Positions 54,765 through 63,954 are shown, numbered from the stretch's first letter. The stretch is DNA of 64,000 nt from Streptomyces avermitilis MA-4680 = NBRC 14893 (GCF_000009765.2 NC_003155.5:7006001-7070000), one strand, 5' to 3'. Program-made: numbers and translations. Notes: generated by a model not told the origin, from the sequence alone.

Positions 54765-56249
54765 ATGACCGAGCTCGTGGAACACGGACAGCTGTTCATC
54801 GGCGGGGTGTTGGCGGACCCGCTGGGCAAGGACGTCATCGAGGTGATCTCCCCGCACACCGAGGAGGTCATCGGACGGGTGCCGCACGCCTCCACGGCGG
54901 ACGTGGACCGCGCGGTCGCCGTCGCGCGCAAGGCGTTCGACGAGGGCCCCTGGCCGCGCGCGACCCTCGACGAGCGCATCGAGGTCGTCACCCGGATCAA
55001 GGACGCCATCGCGGTACGGCACGAGGAGATCGCCCGGGTCATCTCCTCCGAGAACGGTTCGCCGTACTCCTGGAGCGTCCTCGCGCAGGCCCTCGGCGCG
55101 ATGATGGTGTGGGACGCGGCGATCACGGTCGCGCGGAACTTCACCTACGAGGAGACCCGCGACGGAGTCCTCGGGAAGATCGTGGTGCGGCGCGAGCCGG
55201 TGGGCGTGGTCGCGGCCGTGGTCCCGTGGAACGTGCCGCAGTTCGTCGCCGCCGCCAAGCTCGCCCCCGCGCTGCTGACCGGCTGCACGGTCGTACTGAA
55301 GCCGTCGCCCGAATCGCCCCTGGACGCCTATCTGCTGGGCGAGATCGCCCGGGAGGCCGGGCTGCCGGAAGGCGTGCTGTCGATCCTGCCGGCGGACCGC
55401 GAGGTGAGCGAGTACCTGGTCGGGCACCCCGGGATCGACAAGGTCTCCTTCACGGGATCGGTGGCCGCGGGCAGGCGCGTGATGGAGGTCGCCTCCCGCA
55501 ATCTCACCCGGGTGACCCTGGAGCTGGGCGGCAAGTCGGCGGCGGTGGTCCTGCCGGACGCGGACATCACGACCTCGGTGCCGGGGATCGTCTCCGCGGC
55601 CTGGATGAACAACGGGCAGGCCTGCGTGGCCCAGACGCGCATCCTCGTTCCGCGCTCGCGCTACGACGAGTTCGCGGACGCGTTCGCGGCGGCGGCGAGC
55701 GCCCTGGTGGTCGGTGACCCGCTGGACCCGGCGACCCAGGTCGGCCCGCTGGTGGCGAGGCGGCAGCAGCGGCGCAACCTCGACTACATCCGCATCGGCC
55801 AGGAGGAGGGCGCCAAGATCCTGACGGGCGGCGGGCGTCCACCGGGACTCGACCGCGGCTGGTACGTGGAGCCGACCCTCTTCGGCGACGTCGACAACTC
55901 CATGCGGATCGCGCGGGAGGAGATCTTCGGGCCGGTCATCTGCCTGCTGCCCTACGGCGACGAGACCGAGGCCGTGAAGATCGCCAACGACTCCGACTAC
56001 GGGCTGAGCGGCAGTGTCTGGACGGCCGACGTGGAGCACGGCATCGACGTCGCACGCCGGGTCCGTACGGGCACGTACTCCGTGAACACCTTCAGCCTCG
56101 ACATGCTCGGCCCGTTCGGCGGCTACAAGAACTCGGGTCTCGGGCGGGAGTTCGGGCCCGAGGGGTACGGCGAGTTCCTGGAGCACAAGATGATCCACCT
56201 GCCGGCCGGGTACGAGGCTCCCACGGGCGTGGAGGGGGCCGGGGCCTGA
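54765..56249 (+). CDS. Aldehyde dehydrogenase
   Basis: NAD(P)-dependent aldehyde dehydrogenase of 494 aa. NAD fold: VVAAVVPWNVPQFVAAAKLA and SFTGSVAAGRRVMEVA; the general-base Glu is in VTLELGGKSAAVV; the nucleophile Cys is in NNGQACVAQTRILVP; EEIFGPVICLLPY and FGGYKNSGLGREFG complete the family. ATG at 54765 has GGGAGG. It overlaps the ferredoxin gene by one base, so the two are coupled. It probably oxidises an aldehyde from the P450 pathway; inferred. Confidence 0.9.
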   Translation: MTELVEHGQLFIGGVLADPLGKDVIEVISPHTEEVIGRVPHASTADVDRAVAVARKAFDEGPWPRATLDERIEVVTRIKDAIAVRHEEIARVISSENGSPYSWSVLAQALGAMMVWDAAITVARNFTYEETRDGVLGKIVVRREPVGVVAAVVPWNVPQFVAAAKLAPALLTGCTVVLKPSPESPLDAYLLGEIAREAGLPEGVLSILPADREVSEYLVGHPGIDKVSFTGSVAAGRRVMEVASRNLTRVTLELGGKSAAVVLPDADITTSVPGIVSAAWMNNGQACVAQTRILVPRSRYDEFADAFAAAASALVVGDPLDPATQVGPLVARRQQRRNLDYIRIGQEEGAKILTGGGRPPGLDRGWYVEPTLFGDVDNSMRIAREEIFGPVICLLPYGDETEAVKIANDSDYGLSGSVWTADVEHGIDVARRVRTGTYSVNTFSLDMLGPFGGYKNSGLGREFGPEGYGEFLEHKMIHLPAGYEAPTGVEGAGA

Positions 56250-56482
56250 TGGGCGACCGCTGGCACATCGAGGTCGACCGCTCCGTCTGCATCGGCTCCG
56301 CCCAGTGCGTCCACCACGCCTCCGTCGCCTTCCGCCTCGACTCCGCCCGGCAGTCCCGGCCGGCCGAACCGGAGACCGACGCCAACGAGCAGATCCTGGC
56401 GGCGGCGGAGAGCTGCCCCGTGGAGGCGATCGTCATCAGGGTGCTGGGGAGCGGGGAGCCGGTGTTCCCACCGGAGGAGTGA
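56249..56482 (+). CDS. 3Fe-4S ferredoxin
   Basis: The protein has 77 aa with cluster ligands Cys14, Cys20 and Cys56 (VCIGSAQCVHHA and ESCPVEAI). The second ligand of a 4Fe type is replaced, as in P450-associated 3Fe-4S ferredoxins. It starts inside the stop of the aldehyde dehydrogenase. A likely electron donor to the CYP125-like P450 at 42-43 kb, since no other ferredoxin is in the window. Confidence 0.92.
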   Translation: MGDRWHIEVDRSVCIGSAQCVHHASVAFRLDSARQSRPAEPETDANEQILAAAESCPVEAIVIRVLGSGEPVFPPEE

Positions 56483-56510
56483 GCGGTTCCGCGTCCGCGG
56501 CCAAGGGTCG

Positions 56511-56716
56511 ATTCCGTCGGCCGGTCCACGGCCGGGGTTTCCTTTGGCCGGTCTGCGGCCGGGGCTTCTTTCGGTCGGTCCGTGGCGAGGGTTTCCTTCG
56601 GCTGGTCTGCGGCGAGGGTTTCCCTCGGCCGGGCAGCGGCGAGGGCTTCCCTCGGCTGGTCCGCGGTCACGGTTTCCCTCGGCCGGGCCGCGGCCACGGT
56701 TTCCTCGGCCGGTCGC
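56511..56716. repeat. 30-bp tandem repeat, about 7 units
   Basis: Degenerate 30-bp units built on GGTTTCCCTCGGCCGG and TCTGCGGCGAGG fill the gap between ferredoxin and the kstR stop. On the minus strand one open frame reads 10-residue repeats such as RPRETLAADQ and PKETLATDRP. I see no start signal to call it a gene. Confidence 0.85.
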
Positions 56717-56719
56717 CGG

Positions 56720-57376
56720 CTACGGCGTCTCGTCGGCTTCCGTCAGGTCGATCAGGCGGCACACCGTCTCGATGTCTATCTTCACCTGGGCGATCGAGGC
56801 GCGGCCGGACAGCCAGGTGATGAGGGCCGAGTGCCAGGTGTGCTCGATGACGCGGACGGCCGAGAGCTGCTCGGGCGTGGGGTCGTCCAGACCCATCGCG
56901 TCCAGGATGATCACCGTCGTCTGCCGGGACACCTGATCGACCTCGGGGGAGACGCTGCGGTCCGCGAACGTCAGGGCGCGGACCATCGCGTCGGCCAGAT
57001 GCGGCTCCCGCTGCAACGCGCGAAACGCCCGCATCAGCGTCTCGGCCACCCGCTCGGCCGCCGTGTCCCCGGCCGGCGGCTTCTTGCGCAGCGTGCCGTG
57101 CATGTGCTCCAGCTGAGCCTGCATCGTGGCCACCAGCAGATGCACCTTGGAGGGGAAGTAGCGGTACAGCGTGCCCAGCGCCACCTGCGAGGACTCCGCG
57201 ACCTCACGCATCTGCACCGCGTCGAAGCCGCCCCGGCTGGCCAGTTGCGCGCTCGCGTGCAGGATCCGGCGGCGGCGCGCCTCCTGCCGCTCCGTCAGCG
57301 GCGGCGAGGCGGGCTGAACGGCCGGTCGTGCGGCTCTGGCTCCGGTACTGGCTTCCACCTTGGCTTCCGCAGGCAT
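56720..57376 (-). CDS. kstR: KstR-like TetR-family repressor
   Basis: The protein has 218 aa. Helix-turn-helix region RRRRILHASAQLASRGGFDA, VQMREVAESSQVALGTLYRY, FPSKVHLLVATM. This is close to mycobacterial KstR (GGYEAVQMRAVADRADVAVG, TLYRYFPSKVHLLV), the repressor of cholesterol catabolism that responds to acyl-CoA-type ligands. The ligand domain has ADAMVRALTFADRSVSPEVD and HTWHSALITWLSGRAS, again KstR-like. A perfect KstR operator lies 141 bp upstream, and three near matches precede the P450, thiolase, MBL hydrolase and dehydrogenase. Confidence 0.88.
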   Translation of the reverse strand: MPAEAKVEASTGARAARPAVQPASPPLTERQEARRRRILHASAQLASRGGFDAVQMREVAESSQVALGTLYRYFPSKVHLLVATMQAQLEHMHGTLRKKPPAGDTAAERVAETLMRAFRALQREPHLADAMVRALTFADRSVSPEVDQVSRQTTVIILDAMGLDDPTPEQLSAVRVIEHTWHSALITWLSGRASIAQVKIDIETVCRLIDLTEADETP

Positions 57377-57516
57377 GGGTCCCGTTCCGTGGGGGTCAGC
57401 TGGAGGAGAGATCCCACAGCATGGCAGGGCCGTCCGTCGTGGCGCGAATCACCTGATCCACCGCTCACACCGGCGCTACCTGCCGGTAGATTCAATGCTC
57501 CTCGAACGATCAAGTC

Positions 57517-57530
57517 TGAAACTTGTTCTA
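57517..57530. promoter_or_regulatory. Perfect KstR operator (autoregulation)
   Basis: TGAAACTTGTTCTA fits TnnAACnnGTTnnA at all 8 fixed positions. It lies between kstR and the rightward glycosyltransferase gene (55 bp from its GTG). Confidence 0.75.
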
Positions 57531-57584
57531 GATTAGCGTCCCGGCGTAATCTCGCGGGAACGTGCAGGGAGAAGGGGGCCGTAA

Positions 57585-59060
57585 GTGACCGCTGAGGCCA
57601 TGGAGGCGGGTCCCCAGGAGGGCTCGGCCGCTGACGGCGACGTGCCGTTGCGCATCGCGCTCCTCACTTACAAGGGCAACCCGTTCTGCGGCGGCCAGGG
57701 CGTCTACGTACGACACCTCTCGCGCGAGCTGGCCCGCCTCGGCCACCGGGTCGAGGTCATCGGCTCCCAGCCCTACCCGGTGCTGGACGAAGGCCTGCCC
57801 GGCCTGAGCCTCACCGAACTGCCCAGCCTCGACCTGTACCGCCAGCCGGATCCCTTTCGCACCCCCGGGCGTGGCGAGTACCGGGACTGGATCGACGCCC
57901 TCGAGGTCGGCACGATGTGGACCGGCGGCTTCCCCGAGCCCCTGACCTTCTCGCTGCGCGCCCGCCGCGAGCTGCGCGCCCGCCGCGGCGACTTCGACGT
58001 CGTGCACGACAACCAGACCCTCGGCTACGGCCTGCTGGGCGACGTCGGCGCACCGCTGGTCACCACCATCCACCACCCCATCACCGTGGACCGGCAGTTG
58101 GAGCTGGACGCGGCCGAGGGCTGGCAGCGCAAGGCGTCCGTACGCCGCTGGTACGCGTTCACCCGCATGCAGAAGCGGGTGGCGCGCCGGCTGCCGTCGG
58201 TCCTCACCGTCTCCGGCACCTCCCGCCAGGAGATCGTCGACCACCTGGGTGTCTCCCAGGACCACGTCCACGTCGTGCACATCGGCGCCGACACCGACCT
58301 CTTCTCGCCCGATCCCGCGGTGCCCCAGGTGCCGGGCCGGATCGTCACCACCTCCAGCGCGGACGTGCCGCTCAAGGGGCTGGTCTTCCTCATCGAGGCG
58401 CTGGCGAAGGTACGGACCGAGCACCCCGGGGCGCACCTCGTCGTCGTCGGCAAGCGCGCCGAGGACGGCCCCGTCGCCCAGGCCATCGAGCGGTACGGGC
58501 TGCACGGCGCCGTCGAGTTCGTGAAGGGCATCTCGGACGCGGAACTCGTCGCCCTCGTACGGTCGGCGGAGGTCGCGTGCGTGCCTTCGCTGTACGAGGG
58601 GTTCTCGCTGCCGGCCGCGGAGGCGATGGCGACGGGTACGCCGCTGGTGGCCACGACCGGCGGCGCGATCCCGGAGGTCGCGGGCCCGGACGGAGAGACG
58701 TGCCTGGCGGTGCCGCCGGGCGACGCGGGGGCGCTGGCCGCCGGGCTGAGCCGGCTCCTGGGCGACCCGGCGCTGCGGACGCGGCTCGGCTCCGCCGGGC
58801 GGGAACGGGTGCTGGCGCGGTTCACATGGGCGAAGGCCGCCGAGGGCACGGCGGCCCACTACCGCGAGGCGATCGCCCGCTCCACGGCCCCGGCAGGCGC
58901 GGGCCGCACCGCCGTGGCCGTAGGCACCGCAACAGCGGCGGGTCCCGTGAAGGCGGCGGGTGCCATGAAGGCGGCGGGTGCCGGAACAGCAGACGGCGCG
59001 GCAGCTGAAGAAGCAGAAGAAATAGTCGTATCCGATCGCGAAAGCAGGGCCACGTGCTGA
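57585..59060 (+). CDS. Family 4 glycosyltransferase
   Basis: The protein has 491 aa with a GT-B fold. The nucleotide-sugar domain has RIALLTYKGNPFCGGQGVYV and the acceptor domain the EX7E motif region VACVPSLYEGFSLPAAEAMA (EGFSLPAAE). GTG at 57585 follows GAAGGGGG. The C-terminal 60 residues are Ala/Gly/Thr repeats (TAAGPVKAAGAMKAAGAGTA). It overlaps the methyltransferase by 7 bp. The sugar and acceptor are unknown. Confidence 0.9.
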   Translation: MTAEAMEAGPQEGSAADGDVPLRIALLTYKGNPFCGGQGVYVRHLSRELARLGHRVEVIGSQPYPVLDEGLPGLSLTELPSLDLYRQPDPFRTPGRGEYRDWIDALEVGTMWTGGFPEPLTFSLRARRELRARRGDFDVVHDNQTLGYGLLGDVGAPLVTTIHHPITVDRQLELDAAEGWQRKASVRRWYAFTRMQKRVARRLPSVLTVSGTSRQEIVDHLGVSQDHVHVVHIGADTDLFSPDPAVPQVPGRIVTTSSADVPLKGLVFLIEALAKVRTEHPGAHLVVVGKRAEDGPVAQAIERYGLHGAVEFVKGISDAELVALVRSAEVACVPSLYEGFSLPAAEAMATGTPLVATTGGAIPEVAGPDGETCLAVPPGDAGALAAGLSRLLGDPALRTRLGSAGRERVLARFTWAKAAEGTAAHYREAIARSTAPAGAGRTAVAVGTATAAGPVKAAGAMKAAGAGTADGAAAEEAEEIVVSDRESRATC

Positions 59061-59800
59061 CCGTCGACTTCTCCCGGTTCCCGCTCGCCCCGGGCGACCG
59101 CGTGCTGGACCTCGGCTGCGGAGCCGGCCGGCACGCGTTCGAGTGCTACCGGCGTGGGGCCCAGGTCGTCGCGCTCGACCAGAACGCGGAGGAAATCCGC
59201 GAGGTCGCCAAGTGGTTCGCGGCGATGAAGGAGGCCGGCGAGGCGCCCGCCGGAGCCACCGCGACGGCCATGGAGGGCGACGCCCTCGCGCTGCCGTTCC
59301 CGGACGCCTCCTTCGACGTCGTGATCATCTCCGAGGTCATGGAGCACATCCCCGACGACAAGGGCGTGCTCGCCGAGATGGTGCGGGTGCTGAAGCCTGG
59401 CGGCCGGATCGCCATCACCGTCCCGCGCTACGGCCCCGAGAAGGTCTGCTGGACCCTGTCGGACGCCTACCACGAGGTCGAGGGCGGCCACATCCGCATC
59501 TACAAGGCGGACGAACTGCTCGCCAAGATAAGGGAAGCCGGCCTCAAGCCCTACGGCACGCACCACGCCCACGCGCTGCACTCGCCGTACTGGTGGCTGA
59601 AGTGCGCGTTCGGCGTCGACAACGACAAGGCGCTGCCCGTGCGGGCGTACCACAAGCTGCTGGTCTGGGACATCATGAAGAAACCGCTGGCCACCCGGGT
59701 CGCCGAGCAGGCGCTGAACCCGCTGATCGGCAAGAGCTTCGTGGCGTACGCCACCAAGCCGCACCTGCCCGTCGACGCCGCCGCGGTGGACGCTTCGTGA
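59054..59800 (+). CDS. Class I SAM-dependent methyltransferase
   Basis: The protein has 248 aa with SAM motif RVLDLGCGAGRHAFECYRRG, the second motif QVVALDQNAEEIREV and the post-motif ISEVMEHIPDDKGVLAEMVR. GTG at 59054 overlaps the end of the GT4 gene (7 bp); it in turn overlaps the next gene by a GTGA. Translational coupling ties the three genes tightly. Confidence 0.9.
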   Translation: MLTVDFSRFPLAPGDRVLDLGCGAGRHAFECYRRGAQVVALDQNAEEIREVAKWFAAMKEAGEAPAGATATAMEGDALALPFPDASFDVVIISEVMEHIPDDKGVLAEMVRVLKPGGRIAITVPRYGPEKVCWTLSDAYHEVEGGHIRIYKADELLAKIREAGLKPYGTHHAHALHSPYWWLKCAFGVDNDKALPVRAYHKLLVWDIMKKPLATRVAEQALNPLIGKSFVAYATKPHLPVDAAAVDAS

Positions 59801-60867
59801 CGACGCCCCGGACAGAACACCTCGTCCTGCCCGGGGTCCTCACCGCAGAGGAGGCCGGCGCCACCGTGCGCGGCATCCTCGGGGTGCAGCGGCCGGACGG
59901 CGCCATACCGTGGTTCCGTGGACACCACCTCGACCCGTGGGACCACACCGAGGCCGCGATGGCGCTCGACGCGGCCGGGGAGCACGAGGCGGCGGAGCGC
60001 GCGTACACCTGGCTGGCCGCCCACCAGAACGGCGACGGCTCCTGGTACGCGGCCTACGCCGACGGGGACTTCGAGGACGTCACCGACCGAAGCCGGGAGA
60101 CCAACTTCTGCGCCTACGTCGCGGTGGGCGTGTGGCACCACTACCTCGCGACCGGCGACGACACGTTCCTGGACCGGATGTGGCCGACGGTGTACGCGGC
60201 CGTGGAGTTCGTGCTGCGGCTTCAGCAGCCGGGCGGCCAGATCGGCTGGAAGCGGGAGGACGACGGAAAGGCCGTCGACGACGCGCTGCTCACCGGCAGC
60301 TCGTCGATCCACCAGGCGCTGCGCTGCGCGCTCGCCATCGCCGAGCAGCGTGAGGAGCCGCAGCCCGACTGGGAGTTGGCGGTGGGCGCGCTGCGGCACG
60401 CGATCCGGCGGCACCCCGAGCGGTTCCTTAACAAGGACCGCTACTCGATGGACTGGTACTACCCGGTGCTGGGCGGCGCGCTGACCGGCGCGGAGGCCAA
60501 GTCCCGTGTGGAGGAGGGCTGGGAGCGCTTCGTCGTCCCCGGCCTCGGCGTCCGCTGCGTGGTCCCCAACCCGTGGGTGACCGGCGGCGAGTCGGCCGAA
60601 CTCGCCCTGGCCCTGTGGGTGATGGGCGAGTCCGACCGCGCGCTGGAGATCCTCCAGTCCATCCAGCACCTGCGCGATCCGGAGACCGGCCTGTACTGGA
60701 CGGGCTACGTCTTCGAGGACGAGGCCATCTGGCCCCGGGAGCTGACCAGTTGGACGGCGGGCTCCCTGCTGCTCGCCGTGGCGGCCCTGGGTGGCGACGA
60801 GGCGACATGCGCGGTCTTCAGTGGCGACCGCCTGCCGAGAGGTCTTGACCCGGACTGCTGCGAATAG
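59797..60867 (+). CDS. Prenyltransferase/squalene-cyclase-like barrel protein
   Basis: GTG at 59797 (GTGA overlap), 356 aa. Alpha/alpha-barrel pattern: VQRPDGAIPWFRGHHLDPWD, YTWLAAHQNGDGSWYAAYAD, CAYVAVGVWHHYLATGDDTF, YSMDWYYPVLGGALTGAEAK. NCBI calls such proteins prenyltransferase, but the aspartate motif of true isoprenyl transferases is not seen. It ends DPDCCE. Likely a glycoside-hydrolase-like or unknown enzyme acting with its two coupled neighbours. Confidence 0.8.
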   Translation: MTTPRTEHLVLPGVLTAEEAGATVRGILGVQRPDGAIPWFRGHHLDPWDHTEAAMALDAAGEHEAAERAYTWLAAHQNGDGSWYAAYADGDFEDVTDRSRETNFCAYVAVGVWHHYLATGDDTFLDRMWPTVYAAVEFVLRLQQPGGQIGWKREDDGKAVDDALLTGSSSIHQALRCALAIAEQREEPQPDWELAVGALRHAIRRHPERFLNKDRYSMDWYYPVLGGALTGAEAKSRVEEGWERFVVPGLGVRCVVPNPWVTGGESAELALALWVMGESDRALEILQSIQHLRDPETGLYWTGYVFEDEAIWPRELTSWTAGSLLLAVAALGGDEATCAVFSGDRLPRGLDPDCCE

Positions 60868-60927
60868 GCACCCCGGTGGTGGTGCCTGGGGTGTGTGGGG
60901 TGTGTCGGTCGTGCCGCGTGCGGTCCG

Positions 60928-61221
60928 TCAGTGGCGGTGCATGCGGTTGGCGATGGCGTGGCCGATGAAGAGGTACACGACGGCCGCGAGCCCGTAGCCG
61001 GCCACCACGCGGGCCCATGCCTTGTCGAAGGTGAACAGGTCACGCGACCAGCCGGCCAGCCAGCTTGCCACGTCGTGGACGAACTGCACCAGGTCATTGG
61101 CCCGGTTGGCGTCCAGCAGATACATGAGGATCCACAGCCCGAGGATGACGGCCATGACGTCCGCGACGATCGCGATGACCGTCCCCGCCTGATTGGAACC
61201 GTTGCGATATCGAGGGGACAT
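60928..61221 (-). CDS. Small membrane protein
   Basis: The protein has 97 aa with helices TVIAIVADVMAVILGLWILM and VVAGYGLAAVVYLFIGHAIA, and a Trp-rich amphipathic part between (VHDVASWLAGWSRDLFTF). ATG at 61221. Function unknown. Common in streptomycetes. Confidence 0.75.
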   Translation of the reverse strand: MSPRYRNGSNQAGTVIAIVADVMAVILGLWILMYLLDANRANDLVQFVHDVASWLAGWSRDLFTFDKAWARVVAGYGLAAVVYLFIGHAIANRMHRH

Positions 61222-61359
61222 GTTCTGCGAATGGCCCCTCAATCCTGATTGAAACCTGGAACGACCCCGCCGGAGGAACCCGAACGGGTTCGCTCAGGTG
61301 GCACGGCCCTCCGCCCCGGGTGACGCTGCCGGGAGAACCGCCCACTCCCGGAGGATCCC

Positions 61360-61920
61360 GTGCCCGTACCCATACGGCGCCTCATCGTGGCGCTCACCCT
61401 CTGCTGCACCCTGTTCGTCGGCGCCACCGCCTGCGGCAGTGACAGCACCGATCAGCAGACCTCGGCCGCCGCGGCCACCGCTACTCCCACCGGCACCAGT
61501 TCCGCGGAGAAGCAGAAGTTCGCCAAGACCCGTTTCGTGGCGAACGCGGGGCTCGCCGCCGGGGCCACCTACCAGTGGATCGTGAAGCCCTGGAAGGCCG
61601 GGAAGTTCAAGAAGGGCGCGAAGGGCCGCAAGGTCGCGCTGGTCAAGGCGGGACTCGCGGGCGGGTTCTCGTACAACCGGCTCAAGGCGGCCCTGAAGAA
61701 CGCCCAGGGCGACCCCACGCTCGCCAAGGCCGTCGCCCCGCTCACCGCGGGCATCGAGGCGCTCAAGAGCCTGCCGGCCAAGCTCCGCAAGGGCGACTCG
61801 ACGGACGCGGCCGCGAACACCTACGACGACATCATCAACAAGGTGAAGGACGCGGGGAAGAGCGCGGGCGCCGAGGTGAAGGACCAGGTGCCGTCCGCAT
61901 CGGAACTGACGAAGGGCTGA
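61360..61920 (+). CDS. Hypothetical lipoprotein
   Basis: GTG start with GGAGGATCCC upstream, 186 aa. Signal IRRLIVALTLCCTLFVGATA and lipobox cysteine at residue 25 (ATAC). The mature part is Lys/Ala-rich helix (KAALKNAQGDPTLAKAVAPL, KVKDAGKSAGAEVKDQVP). No domain recognised; a surface-exposed cell-envelope protein. Confidence 0.8.
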   Translation: MPVPIRRLIVALTLCCTLFVGATACGSDSTDQQTSAAAATATPTGTSSAEKQKFAKTRFVANAGLAAGATYQWIVKPWKAGKFKKGAKGRKVALVKAGLAGGFSYNRLKAALKNAQGDPTLAKAVAPLTAGIEALKSLPAKLRKGDSTDAAANTYDDIINKVKDAGKSAGAEVKDQVPSASELTKG

Positions 61921-62138
61921 GCCACGCGACCGACCCTGGCCGCGGTCCCGACCCCGGCTGCGGTCCCGACCGAGGCCGCGGCCGGGGCCGGCCGCCGATG
62001 ACCTGGCCGGGCCCCCGCCGAACAGCGCGCCGGCCGTCGAGCCGGGCGTCGGTCGGCCGGGCCCCCGCCGTCCCCCGGCCCCGGGCCGTGCGGCACGATG
62101 GACGGCGTCGGGTACGTACCGCAGCAGGAGGGGACCCC

Positions 62139-62789
62139 ATGTCAGCGGCGCCCAAGCCGGAGATTCTCGCCGCCTTCGAGGCCGCCAAGGGATTCATGCC
62201 CCGCCACGAGGGCCTCGCCCTGTACGCGGCCGCGACCGAGGCGGGACGGCTCGGTCTCCCCCTCCTCGAAGTCGGCACGTACTGCGGCCGCTCCACGATC
62301 CTGCTCGCCGACGCCGCCCGCGCGGCCGGGGTCACCGCGCTCACGGTCGACCACCACCGCGGCAGCGAGGAGCAGCAGCCGGGCTGGGACTACCACGACC
62401 CGGACACGGTGGACCCGGCGCTCGGCCTGATGGACACGCTCCCCGCCTTCCGCCGCACCCTTCACACGGCGGGCCTGGAGGACCACGTGGTCGCGCTGGT
62501 CGGCCGCTCACCGCAGATCGCGAAGATCTGGGGCACCCCCCTCGGTTTCGTCTTCATCGACGGCGGTCACACGGACGCACACGCGAGCGCCGACTACGAG
62601 GGCTGGGCGCCCCATGTCGCCGACGGCGGCCTGCTGTTGATCCACGACGTGTTCCCGGACCCGAAGGACGAGTTCACCGGCCAGGCCCCGTACCGCGTCT
62701 ACCTCAGGGCCCTGGAGTCCGGCGCGTTCACGGAGGTCTCGGCAACCGACTCGCTGCGCGTCCTGCGGCGAACGGGCGCAGGGATCTGA
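62139..62789 (+). CDS. SAM-dependent methyltransferase (MacrocinOMT-like fold)
   Basis: The protein has 216 aa with SAM motifs LLEVGTYCGRSTILLADAAR, ALTVDHHRGSEEQQPGWDYH and FVFIDGGHTDAHASADYEGW, then HDVFPDPKDEFTGQAPYRVY. This class methylates sugar or small-molecule hydroxyls. AGGAGGGG lies 5 nt before the ATG. It could modify the product of the GT4/methyltransferase/barrel trio upstream; inferred. Confidence 0.87.
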   Translation: MSAAPKPEILAAFEAAKGFMPRHEGLALYAAATEAGRLGLPLLEVGTYCGRSTILLADAARAAGVTALTVDHHRGSEEQQPGWDYHDPDTVDPALGLMDTLPAFRRTLHTAGLEDHVVALVGRSPQIAKIWGTPLGFVFIDGGHTDAHASADYEGWAPHVADGGLLLIHDVFPDPKDEFTGQAPYRVYLRALESGAFTEVSATDSLRVLRRTGAGI

Positions 62790-62811
62790 GGGCGCGGTTA
62801 GAGTCGCAGAC

Positions 62812-63810
62812 GTGTCATACGTAGGCCCGGACTTCGATCCACCCCAGCCGCGCCGCTTCCGGCGCGCGCCCCTGACCGTCGCGCTCGCCGCGCTCGTGCC
62901 GGGCGCGCTGCTCGGCTGGCTCGTCTACGAGGCGGTGGGCGCCCCGGGCGGCGGGGACGGCTCGGACAAGGCGGCCGGGGGCACGACGTCGGCTTCGGCG
63001 TCGAAGAAGTCGTCGGCGTCGTCGTCCTCGGCGGGCGGCTCCGGGTCCCCCGCGGCCTCCGCGACGGACGACGGCGAGAAGCCGGGTACGTCGTCCTCCA
63101 CGCCCGCCTCCCCGACCTCCGGGCCCGCCGCCTCCGGCCCGCTCCGGGGCAAGGTCGTCGTCATCGACCCGGGCCACAACTCCGGGAACTTCCAGCACAC
63201 GGCCGACATCAACCGCAAGGTGAACATCGGAACGAACTGGAAGGAGTGCGACACCACAGGCACGTCCACCAACGCCGGTTACACCGAAGCCCGGTTCACA
63301 CTCGACGTCGCGCGCCGGCTGCGCACGATCCTCCAGAAGGAGGGCGCCACCGTGAAGTTCACGCAGGACGGCGACCGCTCATGGGGCCCGTGCGTGGACG
63401 AGCGGGCCCGCATCGGCAACCGGGCGCACGCCGACGCGGTCGTCTCCATCCACGCCGACGGCTCGGCGGCGGGCAACCGAGGCTTCCACGTCATCCTGCC
63501 GGGAGCGGTGCACGGGGGCGCCGCGGACACCCGCCCGATCGTCGCCTCCTCACGCGACCTCGGCGAGCGCATCGCGGGCAACTTCGTCCGCGTCACGGGC
63601 AGCGCGCCCTCCAACTACGTGGGCGACGGCACCGGACTCGTCACGCGTGAGGACCTGGGCGGTCTCAATCTGTCAACGGTTCCCAAGGTGTTCATCGAGT
63701 GCGCCAACATGCGCGACGGCAAGGACGCGGCACGCGTGACCAGCGATGCGTGGCGGCAGAAGGCGGCGCAGGGGATCTCGGACGGCATTGTGAATTTCCT
63801 GCAGCCGTGA
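62812..63810 (+). CDS. N-acetylmuramoyl-L-alanine amidase (Amidase_3)
   Basis: The protein has 332 aa: one N-terminal helix LTVALAALVPGALLGWLVYE, a Ser/Gly/Ala-rich linker, and an Amidase_3 domain with zinc ligands in VVVIDPGHNSGNF, GYTEARFTLDVARRL and VVSIHADGSAA, and the catalytic glutamate in KVFIECANM. It cleaves peptidoglycan stem peptides outside the membrane. GTG at 62812 lacks a strong ribosome binding site and begins 22 nt after the preceding stop. Confidence 0.9.
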   Translation: MSYVGPDFDPPQPRRFRRAPLTVALAALVPGALLGWLVYEAVGAPGGGDGSDKAAGGTTSASASKKSSASSSSAGGSGSPAASATDDGEKPGTSSSTPASPTSGPAASGPLRGKVVVIDPGHNSGNFQHTADINRKVNIGTNWKECDTTGTSTNAGYTEARFTLDVARRLRTILQKEGATVKFTQDGDRSWGPCVDERARIGNRAHADAVVSIHADGSAAGNRGFHVILPGAVHGGAADTRPIVASSRDLGERIAGNFVRVTGSAPSNYVGDGTGLVTREDLGGLNLSTVPKVFIECANMRDGKDAARVTSDAWRQKAAQGISDGIVNFLQP

Positions 63811-63954
63811 AGGGGGTATCCCCGGCGGCCACATTGCCACGCCTTCAGCACCTCAGATCTATCTCAGATTGATTGCATTCGCGCACCCCTCTTGATCAAC
63901 TTGTCTTGACCACAGGTGATCGACACTTGCTTGTTTATGATCATGGGGGATCAG

